The position numbers were made by a program, and so were the translations under genes. DNA of 64,000 bases from Chytridium lagenaria (lineage: Eukaryota > Chytridiomycota > Chytridiomycetes > Chytridiales > Chytridiaceae): contig JAHLKC010000086.1 in NCBI GenBank assembly GCA_025449115.1, forward strand, positions 1-64,000. Direction: 5' to 3'. A model generated the notes under the pieces. The model was not told the DNA's origin, did not search any database, and saw only the letters and a program-made list of their open reading frames with translations. Shown piece by piece: positions 53,583 to 64,000 of the stretch. Every line of letters starts with the position of its first letter. Position 1 is the stretch's first letter.

Positions 53583-55739
53583 GATGTGTGGTGTGCTTTA
53601 CGGAAGTGTCTGTGTGTTATTAGAGGGATGAGGTGTCGTTCTGACTGAAACAAATAAAAAAGAGGGGATCTGTGAAGGGGAGGGGAAGTTATTCCCACCG
53701 CTTTATATACGACTATTTTTAAATAAAATATAATATATATTATATCTATCTAGTATAATGTCATTAATAAAGAACAAAAGGGACAAGAATTAAAAGATAA
53801 ATAAATAAAAGAGGAAATGGCGGAGTCCACAAAAGGGGTCTTTTTAAAAATATTTTATTTTGATTAACTCCTCTTAAGAATGAATAGCATTGGACGTCAT
53901 AAGGAAAGAGAGTATAAATAAATAAATAAATACCCCTAAATAATATTTATTATTTATTTAATGTGATGACTAAATATATTTATTATAAAACTGACCCACA
54001 CGCACACACACATCCACCCACCCACCCACCTATTTAATTTTAATTTTAAATATTATTTATTTATTAACTATTATTACCCTGATAATAATAACATACAATA
54101 AACCCCGCTTTTCCTCAAAACTATAATTAACATCATATCCTAATCAAAATAGAACCAAGATCCATTTCCCCGGGTTCACCTGTTTCTGGAAGGGTACAAA
54201 GTAACACAAACTAAACTTTTAATTTTGATTTGGATTCCACAAATGAAATAATTCATTATAATATTTAATAAGCGTTTATCATCCGCCGGAAATAGATAAA
54301 ATGCAAGACATTCCACCCTGTTCAATAAAATTAAAATCAAAAAGACACTAAAATAGATGACCGCCACGAAAAACCCATCATCGTAAACCGTCATCCATCA
54401 TCACTATTGCAAACATCAGATCCTGTCACTGAAAGCTTAACATGCAATCAGAGCCATGTAACCCCATCCATCATCCCTACAACCTACTAGCGCCGATATC
54501 AAGTTGAGTCCATCCCAATGTCATTCCATATCAAAGGGGTTAGAGGCAGTAAGTAAATACATTGTCCTTCTTTTTAATGTTATCCTCAACACATCACTCT
54601 TCATAGTCAAGTTTTCACCGCTTTCACCTTTTTTGTTCCCTTTTTTATATCGACCTTTGCGCGTGTCCATGAGCACCCGCTTTAACTCCCACGAGTCCCA
54701 CCCGCCTATCCACCCCCATAAACGTCATCGCTCGGATCAAAGACGGCTGAGCAAAAAATAAAATTGCAAATCCGCTTTACTCAGTATTCTTTAGTAAAAT
54801 AACCCTGCCCCCCACGTCACGTCACGCCTCAACGTCACCCCCCCCCCCCCCCCACCTCGTCAACCTACCACCCAAGGTATATACCAGTCTCGGATCAAAC
54901 CATGCTATTTCTACCATTAGATTTTGATAAGAAAAAGTATGTTTCTACCTCGGATCTTTAATGACGTTTCTACCTCTGGATCTTTGATCCCGTTGGATCG
55001 ATTAAAGCCCCTGCATCGGATATGAGTTGGAATGACGAGGATAAACAAAAAAAAGAACTGGCGTTTGACTTGATCGCAAAACAACATCTTTCACGTCTAC
55101 GCACTTTTCACGGTAGCTCAATGTCGACATGAATAGCTCCTTATCGCGCCTTCATCAAGTTTTTAGACACGACTCAACTTTCACAAAATGCGGCGAGGAC
55201 TCTCATCCATTCAACGCTTAAAGGCCTGCGGTTACAATCATCAACGCCCCGATAAATCTCATACGAAAACCAAATATCATCTCTAGCGTCAGAGACCCCA
55301 TCCATCCTTCCCCACAGGCTGTCTACATCCCAAAAAACAAATTTCCCCATAAAAAGCATGATAAAAACGAGTTATCGAATCGCTGCAACACCCCAACGTG
55401 TTTGTCCCGTCCAGCGTACCGTCTAGCGTTAATTTCGGTTTTTCGTTGTCTGTTTCACAAAACCAAACAAAAACAAGGTTTGTCCACACCACGAGCCCAC
55501 CTTTGACACTTTTTAAACTCCGGGGGTACCCTGGTCAACTGATATAGGACGATGGGAGAGCGACCGATAGTTGCGACGGTTTTACATCCGACACGCCAGA
55601 GTCTGTAAGCCCTGTATCTTGGAATGGAATAAACCGATGGAGATGATGATGAGGTCGTTAAAAGTGGGGATAGAGAAAGCCGAGTATATTTGTAGGATAC
55701 AATCAATAACATTAAAAGACGGAAAGCATTACAAAGAAA
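53583..55739. other. Noncoding AT-rich and poly-C region
   Basis: Contains AT-rich tracts (53700-54140), CACA/CACCC runs (54000-54030) and a poly-C run (about 54838-54854). The phrases CTCGGATC and TTTCTACC recur near 54890-54980. No gene supported. Confidence 0.5.
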
Positions 55740-55960
55740 TAGTTGGGGCATAGACGGGGGGGGGGCCAATTCGAACATAACGCAAAAATGTGGGGGGGCA
55801 TAGACGGTGGGGAGCCAATTCGAACATAACGCATAAATGTGGGGGCATAGACGGGGGTGAGCCAAATCGAGAGCATGCATAACGCATAGATGTGGGAGGG
55901 GGGCATAGACGGGGGGAGTGACCAAATCGAGAGCATAACGCATAGACGTGCTGGGTGGGA
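55740..55960. repeat. G-rich minisatellite, about 4 copies of about 55-60 bp
   Basis: Repeated GGCATAGACGGGGG, then CCAATTCGAACATAACGCA or CCAAATCGAGAGCATAACGC, then ATGTGGG. Units differ by substitutions and G-run length. Confidence 0.85.
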
Positions 55961-56757
55961 CCAGGGATGAGCCACATCGAGCCTCCCGCATAGATATAGA
56001 AAATCGCGACGGCAAAGGAAAAAAAGCGCGGTGACATGAACAGTCTAACATCAGGGAGCCGCAAACGGTACACAGAGTTCAATGACGAGACTACAAGTCA
56101 AAGCTTCAGGACATGGAGGACGACCTAGACCACAGGAGATGGGACCCGGGGAGGGACTTGGAGCTGCTCTTGGGTTTCGACCTGATGGTGTTGCGTTGGA
56201 GGGGATGGCGAGGAGGAGGAGGAGGAGGGTGGGGAGATGCATTTCGATGATGGGTTGGTTGGGTGTGTGGTTGTGTTTTTTTTAAGGTTTAGGAATTTAT
56301 TTTTTTTTGGAACACATAACCCCCACTGACCCCCTGGGCCACTACCCTGGCTGACTGTGTGCGTCAAGATGAAGGGGGACGTAGATACCCCCCTTGCTTT
56401 CAGCACTTTCCTGTAGTCTTTTTTTTTCGTTGCAAAGACTGTCGTTAGATAAAACAGCCATTCTTGTCTTTTCATATGCAAAAACGGTGTCGTTAGTTAA
56501 ACAGCCATTCTTGGTCGAGTGTTTAATGACGTCCTCATTGGCCCCATGAAAACGACTCTTTTCTTTTCTTGCGGTACATACCAGCGGCAATGCTCATGTT
56601 TTTTACGCGAGATTGGCGTAGAAAAACAAAAGAGTTGGATGTATGAGTCACGACGACCATAAGTCTCTCCATCAACGAAATCATCTACACGCTTCAACTC
56701 CATAATCCCATGAGTGACCTTAAAAATACACATACTTATTTAAAAAGCTAACGGTCT
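55961..56757. other. Noncoding
   Basis: Sequence 3' of the ABC1-like fragment. Open frames on both strands lack domains. A duplicated phrase TTAAACAGCCATTCTTG or TAAAACAGCCATTCTTG occurs at about 56449 and 56497. Confidence 0.4.
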
Positions 56758-57316
56758 CTAAGGAGACGTTGTCAAAAATGGCAAGTTGTAGCTTGAAAGG
56801 AGTAATCCATGACCCAAAGGCGACTTGACCACAAGCACATTCCCTGGATGCGGATCACAATGCACAACCATGACAAAACACCATCTCCGCAAACACCTCA
56901 CACACATCAACCGTCCCACCTCTTTCGGGTTCAACCCAAGTGATCGTAACCCACCCCCATCATTCACTTTCACGCCATCAATGTATTCCATCGTCAACAC
57001 TCGACGAGATGTCAAATCCCATCGTATGTGTGGACATCGCACCGCCGCACGTCGATGAGCGAACCGTTCATGCGTCATCGCCGCGTTCCGAGCTTCATTG
57101 GTGAAATCGAATTCCGTGGAGAGGGAGCTCTTGAATTCTGTCACGATCCAGCCGAATGAGAAATCTTGGAAGAAGAGGTTGGCAAGGTCTGAGAGGAGTT
57201 GCATTGTGGATGTGTCGACCGTGAAGAGACGCGCGACATCGGGGTATTGGATTTTTACGGCTACCGGTTCGTTGTCAAGGGTGATGGCTATTTTTTTAGA
57301 AATGGTTGAAGGGTGA
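56758..57316 (-). pseudogene. ABC1/ADCK (UbiB) atypical kinase fragment
   Basis: UbiB-family proteins are mitochondrial or plastid atypical kinases needed for coenzyme Q or lipid metabolism. On the minus strand an acceptor TAG (about 57294) precedes ITLDNEPVAVKIQYPDVARL, with the invariant Lys region. LSTEFDFTNEARNAAMTHERF follows (the ExD and NE region of the family), then RRVLTMEYIDGVKVND and VVHCDPHPGNVLV, the catalytic-loop-like hallmark. After VKSPLG the similarity stops, so the DxG-containing lobe is missing. Upstream, the KxGQ and Ala-rich nucleotide loop could not be found. It is either a truncated relic or the middle exon of a gene whose other exons are unrecognisable here. Confidence 0.7.
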
Positions 57317-60300
57317 GGGGGTACCTTTGTGGGGGCAGGATTTCCACGGATGAACGCGCACGATCGCTTCAGCCAAGTCGCCTCTGCTGCGTTATCCCAC
57401 CCGCACGGAGAAAAAAATCCAAAGATACCATCACTTTACAGCTTCCAGAGAAGTCGTCCAGAAGGCTACAAGGACGAATCTCAACCGCATAATTTATAAA
57501 CCCCGTGATCAATCTGCAACACTATGTACTTTCACCTCTTCGTCATCAATCCGCGCTCCATTCTCAACACCCCCAATAGCGTTAACCCCCATCCTCCATT
57601 TTAATAACACTCTATATCTAAAGCGTTTTTGGAAGTGCAGTGAGTGACGCGTGGATGGTTTGATGCGATTTAAAGAAAACAAGAGTGGATATAAACCATG
57701 GTGTCAGGCCTTCTCTTTTTCAAATAAATTCCACCATGATCATCTACCATAACCCCATTCACAACGCCATCTTAACAACTCCATCTTCGCAATCTCACTC
57801 CCCATCCCTCACCAATCTATTCCCAACCCCTCCCCATCCCTCAAACCACTCGCGACATCCTCAACCATAGCATAAACATCATCCATGAATCTCATACATA
57901 GTCAAAAGGGACCACACTTTCTCATGAGATAGTCAAAAAAAAAAAGAGACTCCCTATTGCCCCGTTTTCGTAATCCAACCATCCGTATACAACATTCAAA
58001 TAACAAAGTCAAACTCCATCTCCCATTCCTCATCGTTATTCTATACCCATCACTCCCTATCCTCTCCATCCTCTTCGTATTCCCTTCTCCTTCCCCGTCC
58101 CTCTCTGTCAATCAGACGGCTATGAACATTAACCCTCTCAAATCGATCAGTGTAGTGTGTGGCTGATGCGGGAGCCGTCGAAATATATATTAATTATATG
58201 GTACGACGGTGGAAGATGTTAAATTAAAGGACTGAAATCGAGGAGGCTGTGGGGAACGGTGAGACGGGTCGTGACGTAGAAAGGGGGTGAAGATGCCAAG
58301 TGGCTTATGGAATGGAGGGAGATAGCGTTCGTTGTTGGTGACGTGGAAGGTCGCAAACAAGATGTGGATTCTCTTTTCTTATCGCCCGGTTTATCACACG
58401 CCAACATACAACCCAAAGTGTATCATAGGTATCTTACTAAACACCGTCATCCATTAAAACGTGTGACCATTTTAGGTAGATCGGGTCTCTGGTTGAAGAT
58501 CTCCGCCCTTTTTTTTAAAAAATAATTCTAGGTTGGTTGCCCATGCCGCTTCGATCCTCAATAAAGACGGTTCCTTGATATTCTGAGATGAAATCCGCTC
58601 ACGACGTGGAATGACATAGTTCATAATCAAAGTCGCTCACGACGTAATGCCATTTTTCATATTAGAGTTTCCATAAGATGAAAGTGGTGTCCAATCAAAC
58701 ACCAAAGGGGTCGCTGAGAAGATACGAAACTTGGAGACATGCTGTCGGGTGGTAACCATGTGTATGATGCTAACCCGCTAAGCCCGTTTGATTTCTTTGA
58801 ATATGGATGACAACATGAGGATATGGGAGTTCCCTCTTTCGCAAAATGACCACACACAACCTTTATAATAACCCCTCCCCCGTCTCAAAGTTTTAAACTC
58901 TTGCGCTGACAACACCATCAATGCACCTCCAAAGTCGTAGCATGAGATGACCACGCATAAAATCAATATTAGAGTTCTAAGAAGCGGTCGATGAACACCG
59001 CGTCCCCCGATGCAGGTCTGATGGCATCCAGAAACAAGATTCAGCCAATGCCCATCCACCCAAGTTGCCGATCATCTTGAATAACAGAGTGAATGGTATC
59101 CATGGATCTTATTGGCTAATGCAACATGGGAGATAGGTTACACATATGAATCATTTTTGGGAAACAGAAGGAGCTGCTTCGATCTCCGCAAGGTCATTAT
59201 TCTGCCGCGGTGCCGCCTGCTTGCCCACTCAACGAGGCGGGAAGGGGAATGTTGGCGCGGGAGGGGATCTGTCACTTTTTGATTTGGTATCAGCCTTGAT
59301 TTAATCTTAGTGTATGGATGGATGCGTGGGTTGGGATGAGAGACGTTAAAGAGTAAGGCGTCTTGAGAGTAAGGCGTCGTGTGGAAGCAATGTCCTCTTG
59401 CATAATAGGTCAAAGTGGGTATGTTTTAGAGTGCTTCGCAGTGTAAAGTAAAATGTCAATGCACATCCGTCCATATTTGAAGTTTAGACGATGCGGAGGG
59501 AGTTGAGTGCGACTTATTTTTGTTCAAGTATTCACCCTCAATGCGTGATTGCTAGTTTGGGTTGTGATTAAAGAGTACGTTTAGCAATAGTTGTAGATGT
59601 CCCTACACTTTGCCATCTTGGATGAATATCAGTCAGAATGAGCACATACGTTTTGAGGGCTCCAAACAACGGTCTCCTTCGAGAGGCGGCCAACAACCAG
59701 ATCCATCCAATAAGAATTAATTTATTTATTTATTATATAAATCAGAGATAAAAGCCAAAAAAGGCAAAGAATCTTGTTCTTCTTGTTCCTCCTCTGGCTT
59801 TCCGGCGATCATCTTGAAGCAAACAAGAAATGGAAATGAATTTCATTGGTTGAATCAGAGGAGATGCATCACACAAACATTCTCGATGGACGTCAGCACC
59901 TGAACATGATCCGAAAGCTGGCAAGCATCGAGGATTCGAGACTGGCATCTGCAGATAACAACCAAAACCCAGGTACTCGGTACTTGTATTTGAACCTTCT
60001 GTTTGAATTCCGATTTTGACCAACAGGTAACACAACACCCCTCTGAACTGGAGGTTGGAACGGATCTGGGTTTGCTATGCTTTTCCGAGACTTTTCTGTT
60101 TTCCGATCGTTTTGAGAAAAAACAATATATTAGAAACGCTTAAGCTCGATCTTTTGACTTTTTATCAAACAACGGCACTTGCAGCCAGCACCTCCTCACA
60201 CTCGCACTCGCACGCACCGTCATTCGCGTATTTGATATTCCTCCACCTTGGTTACCTTCACCGTATACGCTACTACGCTGCGCACAATTACACTAACGCT

Positions 60301-60381
60301 TGCACACAACTACGTTGCTTGCTACTTTGCTTTCATTAAACCTACTCTGAACAAAAAAAAAAAAACAAAGCAACGACGTCA
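57317..60381. other. Noncoding, no gene recognised
   Basis: About 3 kb with only short open frames. It contains a CTCACGACGT phrase twice (about 58595 and 58634), AT-rich runs (about 59720-59745) and a C/A-rich stretch before the F-box gene. Nothing further is supported. Confidence 0.4.
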
Positions 60382-62619
60382 ATGACAGCAGCCTTACACT
60401 GTCGATCAGGAAGAGATCAAAGGAGAAAGAGGACGACTCATCACTCTGTTCAGACAAACCACCATCAGAACCAGAACAGCAGCACTACACATATTCGTCA
60501 TCCTTCTCCTTCTCCATCGCCTACTCGTAGCAGCGTCTTTGAACAACACAACTCTATGGCCTGCTCAATTCCACCATTCTCATCACTCGTCTCTACTGGA
60601 ATGGACACTGAAACAACATCACTAGTGGAGCCTCGTCACTTTTCGAAACACCACACCAAATTAATGACACACGTCTCCTCCACACAACAACCACAACAGA
60701 AACAACGCCAAAAGTCCATCTACATTCCTCTCGACGTCGTCTCCAACATCCTGGAATTCCTCAAAGACGACCCACTTACCCTCTCCTCCACCTCCCTTGT
60801 CTCACGTGCATGGCACGACCTCTCCAACGCCGCTCTCTGGGAATCACCCCGCGACATTTCCCTCAAATCACTCATGCTCTGCCTCGCCAATTCACGTCAA
60901 CAACGTCTTCTCCGCATCGCCTCAACAGTCTTCCCATCCGCCTCACTCCCATCACCCCTCACGTCACCCCACCCTCCCGATTCTCCCAAGGCACAACAGC
61001 AGCCATCCACCTCCCCTGGCCATCCCGCTACATCCGTCACATCACCTTCCCAACCCATCCCGATCCCTTCCTCGTCTCCTCCTCTTTCGGCATCTCCCTC
61101 CTCGCCGTCCGTCTCTCCCCAACACCCTCCACCAACCTCCGATCCATCACCATCCCAAACGCAGACGCTATCCCCCATCGATTCATCTTGATGTTGTTGT
61201 CGGCGAGCCCGAATTTGAAGAGTCTGTCGTTGGGTGGGATGGAGGTGGATTGATGCGCTTTTGGGGAGCGTGCCGGGGTTTTGTCGGGATTTGAGACATG
61301 TGAGGTTGACGGGGACCAGTGTGACTGCAAAGGGGTTTGTGAAGTTTGCGGCGAGGTTTGAGAAGGGTTTGGAGAGGATTGATTTGGATCGTGTGGATGA
61401 CGCTGAAGGATGTAAGTATAAATCTGTGTTTTGTCTTTGATCCTCTTTTTCTTTACGTTTTCTTTCGATTAACACATGTTTTTCTCTGTCTTTTTTTTTT
61501 CTATTTAGGGCAATCCGCTTTGCCTATCATTCCAACGTGCCGCTGGGACAGACTCAAGTCCCTATCAGTTCATTTCTGTGGTATCAAAGCAAAGCTCGTC
61601 CTCGCTATCCTTGCCTCAGGCGGTGGCCCTAACCTCGAAACCATCAACGTGGGCAACCTTACCTCTCTCCACCACCCTCTCTCAACACCATCCCTCACCT
61701 CCCCGCTCCCAGAACTCACCCCTTCAGCCGTAGACCTGATTCAACACACATGTCCACACCTTCGTGACGTGTGTTTCAACGATGTAGATGAAGCCATGAC
61801 GGTGCGTGTGGCCGTCAATTGTGGGAAACGGTTGAGGTCGCTTAAGTTATGTCAGGTTGGTGGGGGAGTCACGGATCAAGGGATTGACGCTGTGGCGGAA
61901 GCGTGTCCTAATTTACAAGTCTTCCGGATCGTGTTTGGAGGACCTAGAATGGATGTGGATGTCTCGCCATTGTGGGACATGGACCTTGATGACCACTACA
62001 CTCCTCTCACACCCCTTCCACCACCATTTCTCGATGACATCCCTACCCCCTACTCTGTACCCTCCCCACCTCCCGACTACCCCATCTTCACCCCCCTCAC
62101 CCCAACATCCTCCCCCAGCGTCCCACCCTCCCCACTCTCCCCGCCATAACCCCTCCATCTCCCTCCCCCTCCCACACCAAACCATCATCATCAACCCTCA
62201 CAGACCGTTCTCTCATCCACCTCCTCACCGTCTCCACCCATCTCATCGAATTCGGTTGCATCGGCGCATCAGCCCCCATCACCCCTCCTCTCCTCACATC
62301 CCTCCTCACCTCCCCCTCCTCACAAACTCTCCGTCGTATCAACCTCGCGTCAACACGTCTCAATCCACAACACCTCCTCTACAGCGTCATGAATGCAGCG
62401 TCCCTCGGATCCTTTGTATGGCCAAACCTGTTGTTCCTCGAGATCCCGTGGTTGTATGGTGGGACACCGTTGCAAATACATGAGATTGCGACGGTGGTGA
62501 GCGTGGTGAGGGATTTGAAGATGTTGGATATTAGGGATTCACTTGACTCTAAGAATGGACGGATGGAACGGATGGTGAATGGACGTGGTGGGGAGGTGGA
62601 TGTGATGATGGGGGGATGA
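60382..62619 (+). CDS. F-box / leucine-rich repeat protein
   Basis: Probable substrate receptor of an SCF ubiquitin ligase. The ATG at 60382 starts a basic, Ser/His/Gln-rich region; an inner ATG at 60556 (MACSIPPFSS) is an alternative. The F-box reads IYIPLDVVSNILEFLKDD, then TLSSTSLVSRAWHDLSNAAL (60720-60840), with the expected LP-like start and W. LRR-like segments follow in shifted frames: STNLRSITIPNADAIPH, SPNLKSLSLGGMEV, CRDLRHVRLTGTSVTAKGFV and GLERIDLDRVDDAEG. After an intron (about 61412-61509) come WDRLKSLSVHFCGIKAK, GPNLETINVGNLTSL, CPHLRDVCFNDVDEAM, RLRSLKLCQVGGGVTDQGI and CPNLQVFRIVFGG. The last part (LRRINLASTRLNPQHLL) needs another frame and ends at 62619. Frame changes near 61000, 61240 and 62140 are probably consensus indels. 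Confidence 0.85.
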
Positions 62620-64000
62620 AGAGATGTGAATGGTGTTTTGTTGTTATTTTCCCCTGTTTTTTTCTTTTGACCGCGTATTCTCCGCATACATATCCTCTTT
62701 TTTTTATTTGTTTGCATCAGGATGTTGAAAGGGCGTGATGATGATGATGATGATGAGTGGCTTCTGCGTGTTTCTCTGTGTATTATTTATCACATATTTT
62801 CTTTTTGACATAAAAATGGCGTGTATTCAAGTAAAACCCATCATCGTTGCCATTTTCATTTACATCTTCAGCCTTTTTTTTTCAAAAAAAATATAATACC
62901 GATTTCGATGGAGGACCATTGTGCTATGGATGATCGAAAAATCAACCTTTTTCAAAGTCCGCCTGCAATCGACTTTGTTCATCCGGGGTGTCATCGAACA
63001 TTTCAACGCATCCACTTGTACGTCAACACACTGTCATTGTAGATCCCTCATGTCGCCCAATGGATCCAAAATCCATGCTATTTCGTAAGTTATCACACGT
63101 GAATGCTCCCCGTTCAGCAACATCAGGCCATCGATGCTATTGTTGGCGCCTCCCCCACACATGACGGTGATTAAAAGAAAACGACGGGTTTCCGTGTTTG
63201 GCATACACCTCTCCATCACGTTACGGTGATTAGACGCAGACCGAAAAAACCGGCGCTACAGCATGCACCTCCCCATTAATTACACGTTACGGTGATTAGA
63301 CGCCCTGAGAAAACGGAGTTCCATATTCCATCGATTCAACGACCACAGATTCTCTTGGTCCGGATGGATTTTTTTCTTTGAAGACGTGTGGGAGAGTGTC
63401 CGTTTAGTTTACAGGAACCAAAAAAGCGATTGTAGACGTCGTAAGAATACGATATGATTAAGTTAAGGACGATCGGGATGGATGTTGTTTTTTTGGGCAC
63501 CGGATCATTTCAAAGGTATACTGGAAATGGCACAAGATATCCTCTTGTTTGTTGGTGTACGTGAAGGGTAACGTCTGCTCTCAAAATGTCCGTTAGAATC
63601 TTGTTGTTGCTCATTGCATCACATTTTAACAAATCAACGACAGGGAAGGAGGATTTAAAAACACTGTCATCTGGCTGGTGAACCATTAATTCCCACGTGT
63701 TAGTTGTAACGATGTCGGGTTGCTATTAAAACCATCGACGCTTTTCTTTGTTTGCAAGGACGCGTCAAGAAGATACGAAGGACTCTTAGTATCATGGATG
63801 TAAGCCGAGAATTGAAGCAAATCACCGTTGGAGGCCGGGGAAAACTTCTTTCTCCATGTTACATCTTAAGACTATGTTTTTGATTGTAGATGGGACTATT
63901 TGCGAGCGAAGGTTTGGATGGAGCTTTCAAAACGTTTGTTCTAAAAAAGGTGACGATCGACTATTGAGAAATCCTTTGCGGCATATCACAACTTTTCTTT
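62620..64000. other. Noncoding to window end
   Basis: No coding support. Includes a GATGAT run (62737-62755) and short repeats at 63147-63302. A last open stretch at the edge (63890-64000) is too short to judge. Confidence 0.4.
63147..63302 (+). repeat. Short direct repeats around TTACGGTGATTAGACGC
   Basis: Three related units: CATGACGGTGATTAAAAG (about 63161), then CACCTCTCCAT...GTTACGGTGATTAGACGC (about 63208-63238) and CACCTCCCCAT...GTTACGGTGATTAGACGC (about 63266-63302). Confidence 0.75.

Noticed and set aside
57685..58166. Small plus-strand open frames rich in Ser, Pro and His
   Set aside because: C/A/T-rich composition alone explains them; no splice sites or motifs support a gene.

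Overview
The window looks like nuclear DNA of a fungus, probably an early-diverging (zoosporic, chytrid-like) one. The support is a Cdc24-type Rho GEF with the fungal order CH-like / DH / PH / PB1, intron-rich genes with short GT-AG introns, Ty3/gypsy chromovirus and Ty1/copia relics, and TTAGGG-type telomeric motifs read as CCCTAA on the + strand. The phylum is inference. No rRNA, tRNA or CRISPR array was found.

Region 1 (1-10260) looks subtelomeric. It holds a tandem array of about 824-bp units (about 1480-4036). Each unit ends in the same terminal motif followed by one or two telomeric CCCTAA repeats. The same terminus closes the next 6.2 kb at 10210-10259, so 4.04-10.26 kb may be one long element. 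It encodes an acidic nuclear-type protein (4058-5012) and two members of an unrecognised gene family (5258-7178, 7377-9103). A third member lies at 1-1327. All three members have a split Cys-knuckle (zinc-ribbon-like) with a phase-1 intron at the same place. A palindrome ACTACCGAAC/GTTCGGTAGT recurs seven times around and inside these genes. This is the best candidate for an undescribed system.

Region 2 (10.27-20.4 kb) is a transposon-rich transition. It has an unknown minus-strand gene beside the telomere-like junction, two degenerate chromovirus 3' ends with chromodomains, and a large imperfect inverted duplication. The arms of that duplication carry a KCTD/BTB-T1-like gene (plus strand) and its mirror copy. 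The centre holds a decayed copia pol.

Region 3 (21.3-62.6 kb) is ordinary gene space: tubulin cofactor D (-), a hypothetical protein (-), an ACSF3-like acyl-CoA synthetase (+), a Q/N-rich protein with a helical, possibly AhpD-like C-terminal part (-), a flavin-dependent halogenase-like oxidoreductase (+), a universal stress protein (+), Cdc24 (-), a four-TM MARVEL-like protein (-), a truncated ABC1/UbiB kinase (-) and an F-box/LRR protein (+). Long gaps between them hold low-complexity, AT-rich or homopolymer-rich DNA.

Nearly every conserved gene needs one or more single-base frame corrections to read through. This is most simply explained by uncorrected long-read consensus errors, so exon boundaries given here are approximate and most CDS spans run from start to stop across introns.
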